Assembly: GCA_963761035.1 (NCBI GenBank)
Contig: CAVXFH010000002.1
Span: 992,001 to 1,056,000, forward strand
Direction of reading: 5' to 3'
From: JARRQJ01 sp963761035
Lineage (GTDB): Bacteria; Pseudomonadota; Gammaproteobacteria; DRLM01
DNA length: 64,000 nt
Shown here: piece by piece, positions 18,954 to 27,351 of the stretch
Layout: each line of letters begins with the position of its first letter
Numbering within the stretch: the first letter of the stretch is position 1
Translations under genes and position numbers: made by a program
Notes under the pieces: generated by a model
What the model saw: the letters and a program-made list of their open reading frames with translations, nothing else
What the model was told of the DNA's origin: nothing
Databases searched by the model: none

Positions 18954-19940
18954 ATGCGCATCGGTCCGTATACTTTGTCCAATAATTTAATACTCGCCCC
19001 CATGGCGGGCGTAACCGACAGGCCGTTCCGGCAACTCTGCAGGGACTTGGGCGCCGGCCTGGCCGTATCGGAGATGGTTTCGTGCAACGCACTGCTGTGG
19101 GGCAGCCGCAAGACCCAGCGCCGTATCGATCATCAAGGCGAGAACGAACCGCGTTCCGTGCAAATCGCCGGCGCCGATCCGCGCATGATGGCCGACGCCG
19201 CCCGTTATAATGTTGACCGCGGCGCTCAAATCATCGACATCAACATGGGTTGTCCGGCAAAAAAGGTATGCAATGCCATGGCGGGCTCGGCCCTGTTGCG
19301 CGACGAAGATTTAGTCGGGCGCATATTGGACGCGGTGGTAAATGCCGTTTCGGCGCCGGTCACGCTCAAGATCCGCACCGGTTGGGATCTGACGCAGCGC
19401 AACGGCGTTGACGTCGCCCGTATCGCCGAGCAGGCGGGTATCCAGGCGCTCGCCGTTCACGGCCGTACCCGGGCCTGCGGCTTCAGTGGCAGCGCCGAAT
19501 ACGATACTATCGCCGCCATCAAAGCGGCGGTTAAAATTCCCGTTATCGCCAACGGAGATATAGACACCCCGGAAAAGGCCCGGCAGGTTTTGCTGAGTAC
19601 CCATGCCGACGCGCTCATGATCGGCCGTGCGGCGCAGGGCCGACCGTGGTTGTTTCGGATGATACATCACTACCTCGCCACCGGCGTTTCCCTCCCGGAG
19701 CCATCCCTGGCGGAACGTCGCGATATCTTGCTCGGACATCTGCTGCGCCTTTACGATTTCTACGGCGAACACACCGGCGTGCTGGTGGCGCGCAAACATA
19801 TCGCCTGGTACAGCAAAGGCCAACCCGGCGGCGGCGTCTTCCGCCAGGCCATCAACCGGGCAAATACCGTTACGGAACAACTGCAACTGGTCGCAGCGTT
19901 TTTGGACGCTGTAGAAGATCACGTCGACCTCGCCGCTTAG
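18954..19940 (+). CDS. dusB: tRNA-dihydrouridine synthase B
   Basis: A 328-residue FMN enzyme that reduces uridine to dihydrouridine in the tRNA D-loop using NADPH. Marks are LAPMAGVTDRPFR near the start, DINMGCPAKKVCNAMAGSALL with the catalytic cysteine, VHGRTRACGFSG, VIANGDIDTPE and MIGRAAQGRPWLF. The length is normal. It is followed five bases later by fis, as in E. coli, where the pair forms the dusB-fis operon under growth-rate control. Confidence 0.97.
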   Translation: MRIGPYTLSNNLILAPMAGVTDRPFRQLCRDLGAGLAVSEMVSCNALLWGSRKTQRRIDHQGENEPRSVQIAGADPRMMADAARYNVDRGAQIIDINMGCPAKKVCNAMAGSALLRDEDLVGRILDAVVNAVSAPVTLKIRTGWDLTQRNGVDVARIAEQAGIQALAVHGRTRACGFSGSAEYDTIAAIKAAVKIPVIANGDIDTPEKARQVLLSTHADALMIGRAAQGRPWLFRMIHHYLATGVSLPEPSLAERRDILLGHLLRLYDFYGEHTGVLVARKHIAWYSKGQPGGGVFRQAINRANTVTEQLQLVAAFLDAVEDHVDLAA

Positions 19941-19945
19941 AACCG

Positions 19946-20242
19946 ATGACCACAACTATTGCCAAGCAGCAGAACAGCGCCTATAACAAGTCCATTACCT
20001 TGCAGGAACGGCGCAATAAGCCCCTAGGCAGCGCGGTACAAACCGCATTGATGTGCTACTTCCAAGATCTGGACGGCCACGCCCCGGACAACCTCTATGA
20101 CATGGTGATCAACGAAGTGGAACGGCCCTTGTTCGAAGCAGCGTTGCAACACGCCCGCGGCAATCAAAGCAAGGCCGCCAAGATACTGGGGATCAATCGC
20201 AGTACGCTCAGAAAAAAATTGGAACAATACGGGCTGGCTTGA
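19946..20242 (+). CDS. fis: Nucleoid-associated DNA-binding protein Fis
   Basis: A 98-residue dimeric DNA-bending protein that shapes chromosome topology and drives stable-RNA promoters in fast growth. The C-terminal helix-turn-helix is complete: ALQHARGNQSKAAKILGINR followed by STLRKKLEQYGL. The ATG at 19946 gives the normal 98-residue length; the frame extends upstream only as shadow of dusB. No ribosome site is visible, so translation is probably coupled to dusB. Confidence 0.97.
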   Translation: MTTTIAKQQNSAYNKSITLQERRNKPLGSAVQTALMCYFQDLDGHAPDNLYDMVINEVERPLFEAALQHARGNQSKAAKILGINRSTLRKKLEQYGLA

Positions 20243-20246
20243 TCTT

Positions 20247-20284
20247 GTAACAGGGCCTGTTACGGAGTACCCGCCTCCCGGCGG
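20247..20284 (+). repeat. Palindrome and GC hairpin between fis and purH
   Basis: GTAACAGG, one base, CCTGTTAC (20247-20263) is a perfect 8-bp palindrome. It is followed by CCGCC-TCCC-GGCGG at 20271-20284. A run of five T follows at 20292-20296. Together they may end the fis transcript, or the palindrome may be an operator for purH. The T-run is eight bases from the stem, so termination is only possible. Confidence 0.45.
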
Positions 20285-20299
20285 ACGGCGATTTTTCAT

Positions 20300-20305
20300 T
20301 ATAAT
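20300..20305 (+). promoter_or_regulatory. -10 box of purH
   Basis: A perfect TATAAT ends 15 bases before the purH ATG. No good -35 is visible 16-18 bases upstream, where the GC hairpin lies. The predicted leader would be about eight bases. Confidence 0.45.
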
Positions 20306-20320
20306 TGAGCGATAACCCGC

Positions 20321-21889
20321 ATGGCGAAGATTCAACGTGCGCTGATCAGCGTTTCCGATAAGACCGGCATCGCCGATTTCGCCCGGCAACTGGCCGAGTG
20401 GGGTGTGGAGATCCTTTCCACCGGCGGGACGGCCAAGCTGCTGCGCGACAAGGGCATAGCCGTCACCGATGTCTCGGCTTACACCGGCTTCCCGGAGATG
20501 ATGGACGGCCGCATCAAGACCCTCCACCCCAAGATTCACGGCAGTCTGCTGGGACGGCGCGGCATCGACGATGCCGTCATGGCGCAATACGGCATCAATC
20601 CCATCGACCTGGTGGCGGTGAATCTCTATCCTTTTGAACAAACCGTGGCGCGCCCCGACTGCACTCTCGACACGGCCATCGAGAACATCGATATCGGCGG
20701 CCCTGCCATGGTGCGCGCCGCGGCCAAGAACCACGCCGCCGTCGCGATAGTGGTGGACAGCGCCGATTACAACGGCATCATCGCCGAGATGAAAGGCAAT
20801 AACGGCGCCGTGGGCGATGCGGCGCGCTTCCGCCTGGCGGTTAAGGCCTTCGAACATACCGCGCGCTATGACGGCGCCATCGCCAATTATCTGGGCACCG
20901 TTACGGAGAACGGCGCGCTCCGCCGTTTCCCGCACGCTTACAGCGCGCAATTCGTCAAGGCCCAGGACCTGCGCTACGGCGAAAATCCCCATCAACAGGC
21001 CGCCTTCTACGTTGAACCTCACCCCGCCGAGGCGAGCGTTGCCACCGCCAGACAATTACAAGGCAAGGAACTGTCCTTCAACAACATCGCCGACACCGAC
21101 GCGGCGCTGGAGTGCGTGAAATCCTTTGACGAAGGACCGGCCTGCGTCATCGTCAAACATGCCAACCCCTGCGGCGTGGCGGTGGGCAAAAGCCTGCTGG
21201 AGGCTTATGACCGCGCCTATCAAACCGATCCAACCTCCGCCTTCGGCGGCATCATCGCCTTCAATCAGGCGCTGGATGCAAAAACCGCCGGCGTCATGCT
21301 CGATCGTCAATTCGTGGAAGTCATCATCGCGCCGGCGATCGCCGACGATGCCCTGTCCGTCCTCGCCGCCAAGAAAAACGTGCGGGCCTTGATATGCGGC
21401 CGGTGGGGCAAAGATCGCATGCCTGGCTTAGACTACAAGCGCGTCACCGGCGGTCTGCTGGTGCAGGATCGCGACAACGGCATAGTCAGCCGTGACGCGC
21501 TCAAGATCGTCACGCGCCGCGCACCGGACGATGCCGAGCTGCGCGACCTGATGTTTGCCTGGCGAGTGGCGAAGTACGTCAAGTCCAATGCCATTGTCTA
21601 TGCCAAGGACAACATGACCGTGGGCGTGGGGGCCGGACAGATGAGCCGCGTCTATAGCGCGCGCATCGCGGCGATCAAGGCCGCCGATGCGGGCTTGCAA
21701 GTACAAGGTTCAGTCATGGCCTCCGACGCCTTTTTCCCCTTTCGCGATGGCCTGGACAGCGCGGCCCAGGCGGGCATCACCGCCGTCATCCAACCGGGCG
21801 GCTCGATGCGCGACGATGAGGTGATCGCCGCCGCCGATGAACACGGTATCGCCATGATGTTTACCGGGATGCGTCATTTCAGGCATTAA
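20321..21889 (+). CDS. purH: Bifunctional AICAR transformylase/IMP cyclohydrolase
   Basis: A 522-residue enzyme for the last two steps of IMP synthesis: formylation of AICAR and ring closure. The N-terminal IMPCH domain starts ALISVSDKTGIADFARQL and has GGTAKLLRDKGI and MDGRIKTLHPKIHGSLL. The C-terminal transformylase domain has the KHANPCG motif near residue 278 with the catalytic Lys-His, and ends SDAFFPFRDGLDSAAQAGI with the QPGGSMRDDEVI segment. The length is normal. In Pseudomonas purD follows directly; here an unrelated minus-strand gene lies between. Confidence 0.99.
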   Translation: MAKIQRALISVSDKTGIADFARQLAEWGVEILSTGGTAKLLRDKGIAVTDVSAYTGFPEMMDGRIKTLHPKIHGSLLGRRGIDDAVMAQYGINPIDLVAVNLYPFEQTVARPDCTLDTAIENIDIGGPAMVRAAAKNHAAVAIVVDSADYNGIIAEMKGNNGAVGDAARFRLAVKAFEHTARYDGAIANYLGTVTENGALRRFPHAYSAQFVKAQDLRYGENPHQQAAFYVEPHPAEASVATARQLQGKELSFNNIADTDAALECVKSFDEGPACVIVKHANPCGVAVGKSLLEAYDRAYQTDPTSAFGGIIAFNQALDAKTAGVMLDRQFVEVIIAPAIADDALSVLAAKKNVRALICGRWGKDRMPGLDYKRVTGGLLVQDRDNGIVSRDALKIVTRRAPDDAELRDLMFAWRVAKYVKSNAIVYAKDNMTVGVGAGQMSRVYSARIAAIKAADAGLQVQGSVMASDAFFPFRDGLDSAAQAGITAVIQPGGSMRDDEVIAAADEHGIAMMFTGMRHFRH

Positions 21890-22022
21890 TATGGTTGCGC
21901 AAGAATAAATAAACTTGCGATGCCGCCGCGCCGCGGCAATTAGATCCCGATTCTTGGCGGGGAATACCGGTCCTGCTCAAGACGCCGCAGTGATATCGGC
22001 GCCGTTTTCCTCTCGGAAAGAA

Positions 22023-22493
22023 TTATCGTAGCCGCACATCCCGCCGCCGCACCGCGAAATAGGCCATCACGCCCATTACCCAGTCGAGCAATGACCATGC
22101 GCCGCCGCCACCGCTGCTTCCCGATGCCGCCTTGGTCGTGATGCTGGCGCTGCTGTTGCCGTTGGTGCTGTCAGTATAAGATTGATCGGCACGCACCACT
22201 TTCGCCGTAAAGGTGATATCGCCTGCCGTTTTATTCGTAGTTTTCATGGTAATCGTGGCGCCGCCGCCCGCCGCGATGTTGCCTAACGTGCAGGTCACCT
22301 GCGCGCCGCTGTTTACGCAACTCCCTCCCGGTACGGTCGCCGTTTGATACGCGATGCCGTTCGGCAGCGTTGCGATAATGACGACACCGTCGGCCGGGAA
22401 ATTCGCGCTGACGTTATGCACCGCAACCGTATACGTCAGGGTCTCCCCTGTTCCGACCAGATCGGGTGAACCGCTGGCGCTGACTTGCAGGTC
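22023..22493 (-). pseudogene. Frameshifted C-terminal end of the SBBP-repeat protein
   Basis: This minus-strand frame continues the upstream SBBP-repeat gene in another reading frame. From the C7 tract it reads DLQVSASGSPDLVGTGETLTYTVAVHN, split by a GTG at 22421, then a DUF11-like beta domain, and ends SGSSGGGG, AWSLLDWVMGVMAYFAV and RRRDVRLR. That ending is a glycine stretch, hydrophobic helix and basic tail, like a GlyGly-CTERM sorting signal. One extra cytosine in the tract would join it to the upstream frame as FSPPDLQVS. Alone it lacks a signal peptide and would not be a functional protein. Either a real frameshift or a base-calling error separates the two parts. Confidence 0.75.
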
Positions 22494-24706
22494 GGGGGGG
22501 AGAACGTGTCCGTCAACTTCATCAAGATGGCGTCGCTGTTGCCCGCCACGCCGGCCTGATAGGGATTCGCCGTCGGAAAATCGCTGGAGAAGCTGGAACC
22601 CGCCACATATATGCCGTTCGCCCCGTCCACGGTCACGCTATTCGCCCAGTCGTCATCGCCGCCGCCGAGATAGGTGGACCAGCCTAAAGCCCCGGAGTCG
22701 CCTATCTGCGTCACGAAGGCATCCCCCCAAGAATTATTGCCGCCCCCGAACCAGACGGACTGCAGGGGAGATTTCTCCGGGAAGTCCGCCGACATGGTCT
22801 CGCCCACCACATAGGCCACGCCGCTGGCGCCGTTCACCGCGATACCGAAGGCCTCGTCCCGCCCGGCATTGGCTACCGTCGAACCCTGCGGAGACCCGCC
22901 TAAGTAAGTGAAATATTGAACTTGGGAACTCAAGTTAGGATTCAATTTAACGACAAAGGCATCCAGCCCGCCACCGGCATAAGCGGCTTGCAATGGATTG
23001 GCCACGGGCAAATCCGTGGAATTGGTAATACCCGCCACATAGACATTACCGTTGTTATCCACGGCGATGGCCTGTCCCTGATCAAAGCCATTGCCGCCGA
23101 GGTAGGTGTCATAACTGACGGCGCCCGTATCAGCCAATTTGCTGATAAACGCATCGGTAAGGCCGCCATTAAATGTCTGACTGAAACCGACCGTGGTTGT
23201 GAGGAAACTTGTAAAGCTATAGGTTACGCCGGTCACATAGACCTCGCCGGCGCTGTTCACGGCGATGGCTGTAGCAACATCCTCCTTGGGTCCGCCTAAA
23301 TAAACGGCATATTGCCTGACCCCGTCGTTATCGTATTTCGCCACATAGGCATCCGAGCAAGGAATAAAACTCCCAGGATGCAATGGGTCGGTGCAATTGG
23401 CATTACCGGGAGCGGCGGCGTTAAAAGCGGCGCTGCCCGTTGTCGTGGGGAAGTTATTCGACAGTGTCGAGCCCGCCACGTAGATATTGCCGCCGGCAGT
23501 GGCATTATCCAGAGCGATACCCAGCCCCTCCTCACCATTGGAGCCGCCCAGATAGGTGGAGAACGCCAGACTCAGATCGTCGCTATTCAATTTGGCGACG
23601 AAGGCATCGGTGCCGCCGCCGCCATAGGCAGGCTGAGCGGCATTTGAGAGAGGGAAGTCGAAAGAAGATGTAGTGTCACCTACGATATAGACGGCGCCGG
23701 TATCCGCCGCGATGGCAAACCCCCGGTCCGTGCCGCTGCCGCCCAAAACAGTCGCAGCCTGCAGAGTGCCGCTGGAATCGAACTTGGCCACGAAGACATC
23801 CGTATCCGTTGCCGACTTCGTTGCGAGGGGAAAATTCGTCGAGGCGGTTTGACCCACCATGTAAACGTCGCCGTTACCGTCCACCGCCACGCCCATGCCT
23901 TGATCCGTACCTGTGCCGCCGAGATAGGTGCTGTAGGTCAATACCGGATCGATGATCAACGGCTTGGTGTGATCATAGGCCGCCAGGCGCAGGCCCACCT
24001 GATTGTCCGCCAACAAAACATAGCCGCCGTCCACGATTGATCTTTCGCCCGCGGTTTCTTGATACACCAGCGGCTTATCCAAGCTGAGCGAGCGTTGCGC
24101 GACCTGCAACTGCAGTGCGCCATGCTCATCCAGTTTCATCGTATCCATGCCCGCCAAGCGGAAGCGGATAGCGGCGGGGTCCGCCCCCGGCGCCACCACC
24201 AAGTCATATTCCAACTGCCGTTGTTGGCCATAGTAGACCAGATCTATGCCGGGATAGAGGTTGCTATAACGCACCTTGCTGAAAGTCGGGATGTCACGTT
24301 GCCATCCGCCAGGGTCATTCCCCTTCAGATAATTTCGTTTGCCGGGCAGGGTCTCCACCCCCGCCACCTGGGGATGAGGGTCGGCGCCTTGCCAGGCCAG
24401 CTGCAGCGGCCGCGCCGCGCCGCGCAAGGCGACTACGGTCTCTTGGGCCGTGAGAAACAGGGCATAACCGGGATTGCGGGACAGGTACAGCACCCGGCCG
24501 TCGCTCTGCCCTCGGTTGGGCTCGAAGGCGAGCGGTGATTGGGCTAGGAGGCTGGCGACCTTTACCGGATGATTGGCGAACGGCAACCCGGCAACGGTCC
24601 GGTTGGCGGACGCATGCCCATACCACCATCCCCCTGCCGCGGCTGACACGACGAGCCCCGCCACTGCCCCGCGCCACGCACGGCGCCGGAAAATCACAAT
24701 TTGCAT
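22436..24706 (-). CDS. Secreted SBBP beta-propeller repeat protein
   Basis: About 756 residues before the frame ends. An N-terminal signal or anchor (RRRAWRGAVAGLVVSAAAGG) is followed by a non-repeat region with FEPNRGQSD, typical of SBBP-repeat proteins. About seven repeats built on STYLGG, FGIAVD or GIAVD, then NVYVAG and NFPT follow; this is the Cys-free SBBP propeller unit. Such proteins are exported and have unknown binding partners. The start at 24706 (ATG) is chosen; a GTG three codons upstream is also open. Its end (TDTFSPPTCKSAP to a stop) is out of register with the true C-terminal part. It lies minus-strand between purH and purD. Confidence 0.85.
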   Translation of the reverse strand: MQIVIFRRRAWRGAVAGLVVSAAAGGWWYGHASANRTVAGLPFANHPVKVASLLAQSPLAFEPNRGQSDGRVLYLSRNPGYALFLTAQETVVALRGAARPLQLAWQGADPHPQVAGVETLPGKRNYLKGNDPGGWQRDIPTFSKVRYSNLYPGIDLVYYGQQRQLEYDLVVAPGADPAAIRFRLAGMDTMKLDEHGALQLQVAQRSLSLDKPLVYQETAGERSIVDGGYVLLADNQVGLRLAAYDHTKPLIIDPVLTYSTYLGGTGTDQGMGVAVDGNGDVYMVGQTASTNFPLATKSATDTDVFVAKFDSSGTLQAATVLGGSGTDRGFAIAADTGAVYIVGDTTSSFDFPLSNAAQPAYGGGGTDAFVAKLNSDDLSLAFSTYLGGSNGEEGLGIALDNATAGGNIYVAGSTLSNNFPTTTGSAAFNAAAPGNANCTDPLHPGSFIPCSDAYVAKYDNDGVRQYAVYLGGPKEDVATAIAVNSAGEVYVTGVTYSFTSFLTTTVGFSQTFNGGLTDAFISKLADTGAVSYDTYLGGNGFDQGQAIAVDNNGNVYVAGITNSTDLPVANPLQAAYAGGGLDAFVVKLNPNLSSQVQYFTYLGGSPQGSTVANAGRDEAFGIAVNGASGVAYVVGETMSADFPEKSPLQSVWFGGGNNSWGDAFVTQIGDSGALGWSTYLGGGDDDWANSVTVDGANGIYVAGSSFSSDFPTANPYQAGVAGNSDAILMKLTDTFSPPTCKSAPAVHPIWSEQGRP
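22494..22500 (-). repeat. C7 homopolymer at the frameshift
   Basis: Seven G on the plus strand, seven C in the coding strand, exactly where the SBBP-repeat frame stops matching its C-terminal continuation. A run of eight (or five) would keep one frame. Such tracts are classic sites of slipped-strand variation and also of sequencing error. Confidence 0.8.
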
Positions 24707-24848
24707 AGCGCCCACTCATCCGCTGCCAGAAGGTGGTCTCATTCTAACATGCTCTCAGGCCGCGCCCTTAGTAGGGCGCCGAGACAGCGCCGCGGGCTTG
24801 CGGTATCCTTTTGCACCCGAATCTGGAAACCGCGATGTTGAGGCAGTC

Positions 24849-26135
24849 ATGAAGGTTTTGATCATCGGCGGCGGCGGCCGCGAGCACGCCCTGGCGTGGA
24901 AGACGGCGCAATCGCCCCGGGTGGAAAAGGTATTCGTCGCCCCCGGCAACGCCGGTACCGCGCTGGAAACCAAGGTCGAAAACGTCCCGATCGCCGCCGA
25001 GGCCGTCGCCGATCTGACGGCCTTTGCCCGCGACAATAGCGTGGACCTCACCATCGTCGGACCCGAAGCACCGTTGGTGGCGGGAGTGGTGGACGCCTTT
25101 CAGACTGCCGGCCTGCGCTGTTTCGGCCCCAGCAAGGCCGCGGCGCAACTGGAGGGCTCCAAGGCCTATGCCAAGGACTTCTTGGCGCGCCACCGTATTC
25201 CCACGGCCGCCTATCAGAATTTTACCGACATCGATGCGGCCGTCGCCTATATCCGCGCGCAAGGCGCGCCCATCGTGGTTAAGGCCGACGGCTTGGCGGC
25301 GGGCAAGGGCGTGATTCTGGCGCAATCGGAAGACCAGGCCATCGCCGCGGTGCGCGATATGCTGGCCGGCAACGCCTTCGGTGCCGCCGGCCATCGCGTG
25401 GTGATCGAGGAATTTCTCCGCGGCGAAGAGGCCAGCTTCATCGTGATGGTGGACGGCCAACATGTTCTCCCCATGGCCACCTCTCAGGATCACAAGGCGC
25501 GCGACAACGGCGACCGCGGCCCCAATACCGGCGGCATGGGCGCCTATTCGCCGGCGCCGGTGATCACGCCGGCGGTGCACGCGCGGGTGATGCGCGAGGT
25601 GATCGAACCCACGGTGCGCGGTATGGCGGCCGACGGCATACCCTATACTGGATTTCTTTACGCCGGGCTGATGATCGGCATCGACGGCGCGCCGCGGGTC
25701 CTGGAGTTCAACTGCCGCTTCGGCGACCCGGAAACCCAACCTATCATGATGCGCTTGCGCTCCGATCTGGTAAATCTGGTCGAAGCGGCCTTGGACGGAC
25801 GCCTGGATCAAACCAAGGCGCAATGGGATCCGCGTCCCGCCCTGGGCGTGGTACTGGCGGCGGGGGGATATCCCGGCGTCTATCGCAAGGGCGACGTGAT
25901 CAGTGGATTGCCCGCCGAAACGGCGGATAGCAAGGTCTTCCATGCCGGTACCGTACAACGCGACGGCCAGATCGTCACCGCGGGCGGGCGGGTGCTGTGC
26001 GCCTGCGCCCTGGGTGACACGGTATATAAGGCCAAGCTCCGCGCCTATGACGCGGCACATCTGATCCGCTGGGACGGGGTGTACTTTCGTTCCGACATCG
26101 GCTTTCGCGCCGTCGCCCGGGAACAGCGGCATTGA
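24849..26135 (+). CDS. purD: Phosphoribosylamine-glycine ligase
   Basis: A 428-residue ATP-grasp enzyme that joins glycine to phosphoribosylamine in purine synthesis. It starts MKVLIIGGGGREHALAWK, with GPEAPLVAGVVDAF, the ATP-grasp loop VVKADGLAAGKGVI, and DHKARDNGDRGPNTGGMGAY plus FNCRFGDPETQ near the active site. The ATG at 24849 is chosen; the frame runs open to 24573 over the divergent promoter region and the neighbouring gene's start. It is divergent from the SBBP-repeat gene and followed by purE. Confidence 0.98.
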   Translation: MKVLIIGGGGREHALAWKTAQSPRVEKVFVAPGNAGTALETKVENVPIAAEAVADLTAFARDNSVDLTIVGPEAPLVAGVVDAFQTAGLRCFGPSKAAAQLEGSKAYAKDFLARHRIPTAAYQNFTDIDAAVAYIRAQGAPIVVKADGLAAGKGVILAQSEDQAIAAVRDMLAGNAFGAAGHRVVIEEFLRGEEASFIVMVDGQHVLPMATSQDHKARDNGDRGPNTGGMGAYSPAPVITPAVHARVMREVIEPTVRGMAADGIPYTGFLYAGLMIGIDGAPRVLEFNCRFGDPETQPIMMRLRSDLVNLVEAALDGRLDQTKAQWDPRPALGVVLAAGGYPGVYRKGDVISGLPAETADSKVFHAGTVQRDGQIVTAGGRVLCACALGDTVYKAKLRAYDAAHLIRWDGVYFRSDIGFRAVAREQRH

Positions 26136-26206
26136 GCGTCTTAATATAGTATTTTGGAGATTATCCATCTCGCCTAAATCCGGCATCGCTATTTGAGGAA
26201 TAAACC

Positions 26207-26725
26207 ATGGCCAAACTTTTTGTCGCAATCTTGATGGGCTCCGACTCGGACTTACCGGTGGTGCAGAACACCCTCGACATTTTGGACGCGCTGGGTGTGC
26301 CCCATGAAGTGAAGATCACCTCCGCCCATCGCACCCCCGCCGCGACCCATGCGTACGTCAAGGAGGCGGAGGGCCGCGGTTGCGCGGTGTTCATCGCCGC
26401 GGCGGGCCTGGCCGCGCATTTGGCCGGCACGGTGGCGGGCCTTACCTTAAAACCGGTGATCGGCATCCCCATGGACGGCGGACCGCTCAACGGCATGGAT
26501 TCCCTGCTCTCGACGGTGCAGATGCCAGGCGGCATTCCGGTGGCGACGGTCGCTATCGGCAAGGCCGGCGCCAAGAACGCCGCGTATCTTGCGGCGCAAA
26601 TGCTGGCGCTCAGCGATCCGGCCATTGCGGCCCGGTTGCGCGAAGACCGCGAGTCCAACATGCGCCAAGTGCAAAATAAGGATGCCGAACTGCAGACCAA
26701 ACTCAAAGGCTTGCAAAGCCGCTGA
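26207..26725 (+). CDS. purE: N5-carboxyaminoimidazole ribonucleotide mutase, class I
   Basis: A 172-residue octameric enzyme that moves the carboxyl group from N5-CAIR to give CAIR in purine synthesis. Class I marks are MGSDSDLPVV near residue 10, SAHRTPAATHAYV with the catalytic His, and AGLAAHLAGTVAG and GIPMDGGPLNGMDSLLS. A GAGGAAT-type ribosome site lies before the ATG. Its usual partner purK is not next to it; tsaC follows instead. Confidence 0.97.
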   Translation: MAKLFVAILMGSDSDLPVVQNTLDILDALGVPHEVKITSAHRTPAATHAYVKEAEGRGCAVFIAAAGLAAHLAGTVAGLTLKPVIGIPMDGGPLNGMDSLLSTVQMPGGIPVATVAIGKAGAKNAAYLAAQMLALSDPAIAARLREDRESNMRQVQNKDAELQTKLKGLQSR

Positions 26726-26758
26726 CAAGTAGCGGCGCCGTGCCTTGGGCCTTACAAG

Positions 26759-27313
26759 ATGGATTGGCATATCAAACGGGCGGCGGCGATCCTTCACCAG
26801 GGCGGCATCGTCGCTTATCCCAGCGAGGGGGTATGGGGTCTGGGTTGCGATCCCGCCAATGGCGAGGCGGTGCAGCGGTTGCTGGCGCTCAAGCAACGCG
26901 CCTGGCATAAAGGTTTGATCTTGATCGCCGCGAGCTTCGAACAAGTGCGGCCGTATATCGCCATGCCGTCTGCCGAGGTAATGAAGCGGGTACACGCGAC
27001 CTGGCCGGGGCCCGTCACTTGGCTATTACCGGCACGGGAATCGACACCAACCTGGTTGCGCGGCATGCACCGCGGCCTGGCGGTACGGATTACCGCACAC
27101 CCGTTGGCCGCGGCGCTGTGCAGCCGCTTCGGCGGCGCGGTGGTGTCCACCAGCGCCAATCTCACCGGCCGCCCGGCGGCGCGCCGCCGTTTGCAGGTAC
27201 AGCGTGATTTCGGCATCGATATCGACTATATCGTACCCGGCAAACTGGGCGATCGACGCCAACCCACGGAGATTCGTGAGGCGCAAACCGGGGCCGTCAT
27301 CCGTCCAGCCTGA
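26759..27313 (+). CDS. tsaC: L-threonylcarbamoyladenylate synthase (YrdC type)
   Basis: A 184-residue YrdC/Sua5-fold enzyme that makes threonylcarbamoyl-AMP from threonine, bicarbonate and ATP, the first step of t6A37 on ANN-reading tRNAs. The short form without a Sua5 tail is the gammaproteobacterial TsaC. Marks are GGIVAYPSEGVWGLGCDP near residue 12, LKQRAWHKGLILIAAS, WPGPVTWLLPA, AVRITAHPLAAALC and VSTSANLTGRPA. The partner tsaD is also in the window, near 33-34 kb. Confidence 0.95.
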   Translation: MDWHIKRAAAILHQGGIVAYPSEGVWGLGCDPANGEAVQRLLALKQRAWHKGLILIAASFEQVRPYIAMPSAEVMKRVHATWPGPVTWLLPARESTPTWLRGMHRGLAVRITAHPLAAALCSRFGGAVVSTSANLTGRPAARRRLQVQRDFGIDIDYIVPGKLGDRRQPTEIREAQTGAVIRPA

Positions 27314-27351
27314 AGTAAAGAAATAATTTATACATTTAGGGGAACATCGCC

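Noticed and set aside
24768..26228. 486-codon minus-strand frame across purD
   Set aside because: It is antisense to a complete PurD and is rich in His, Gln and Arg as expected of a shadow.
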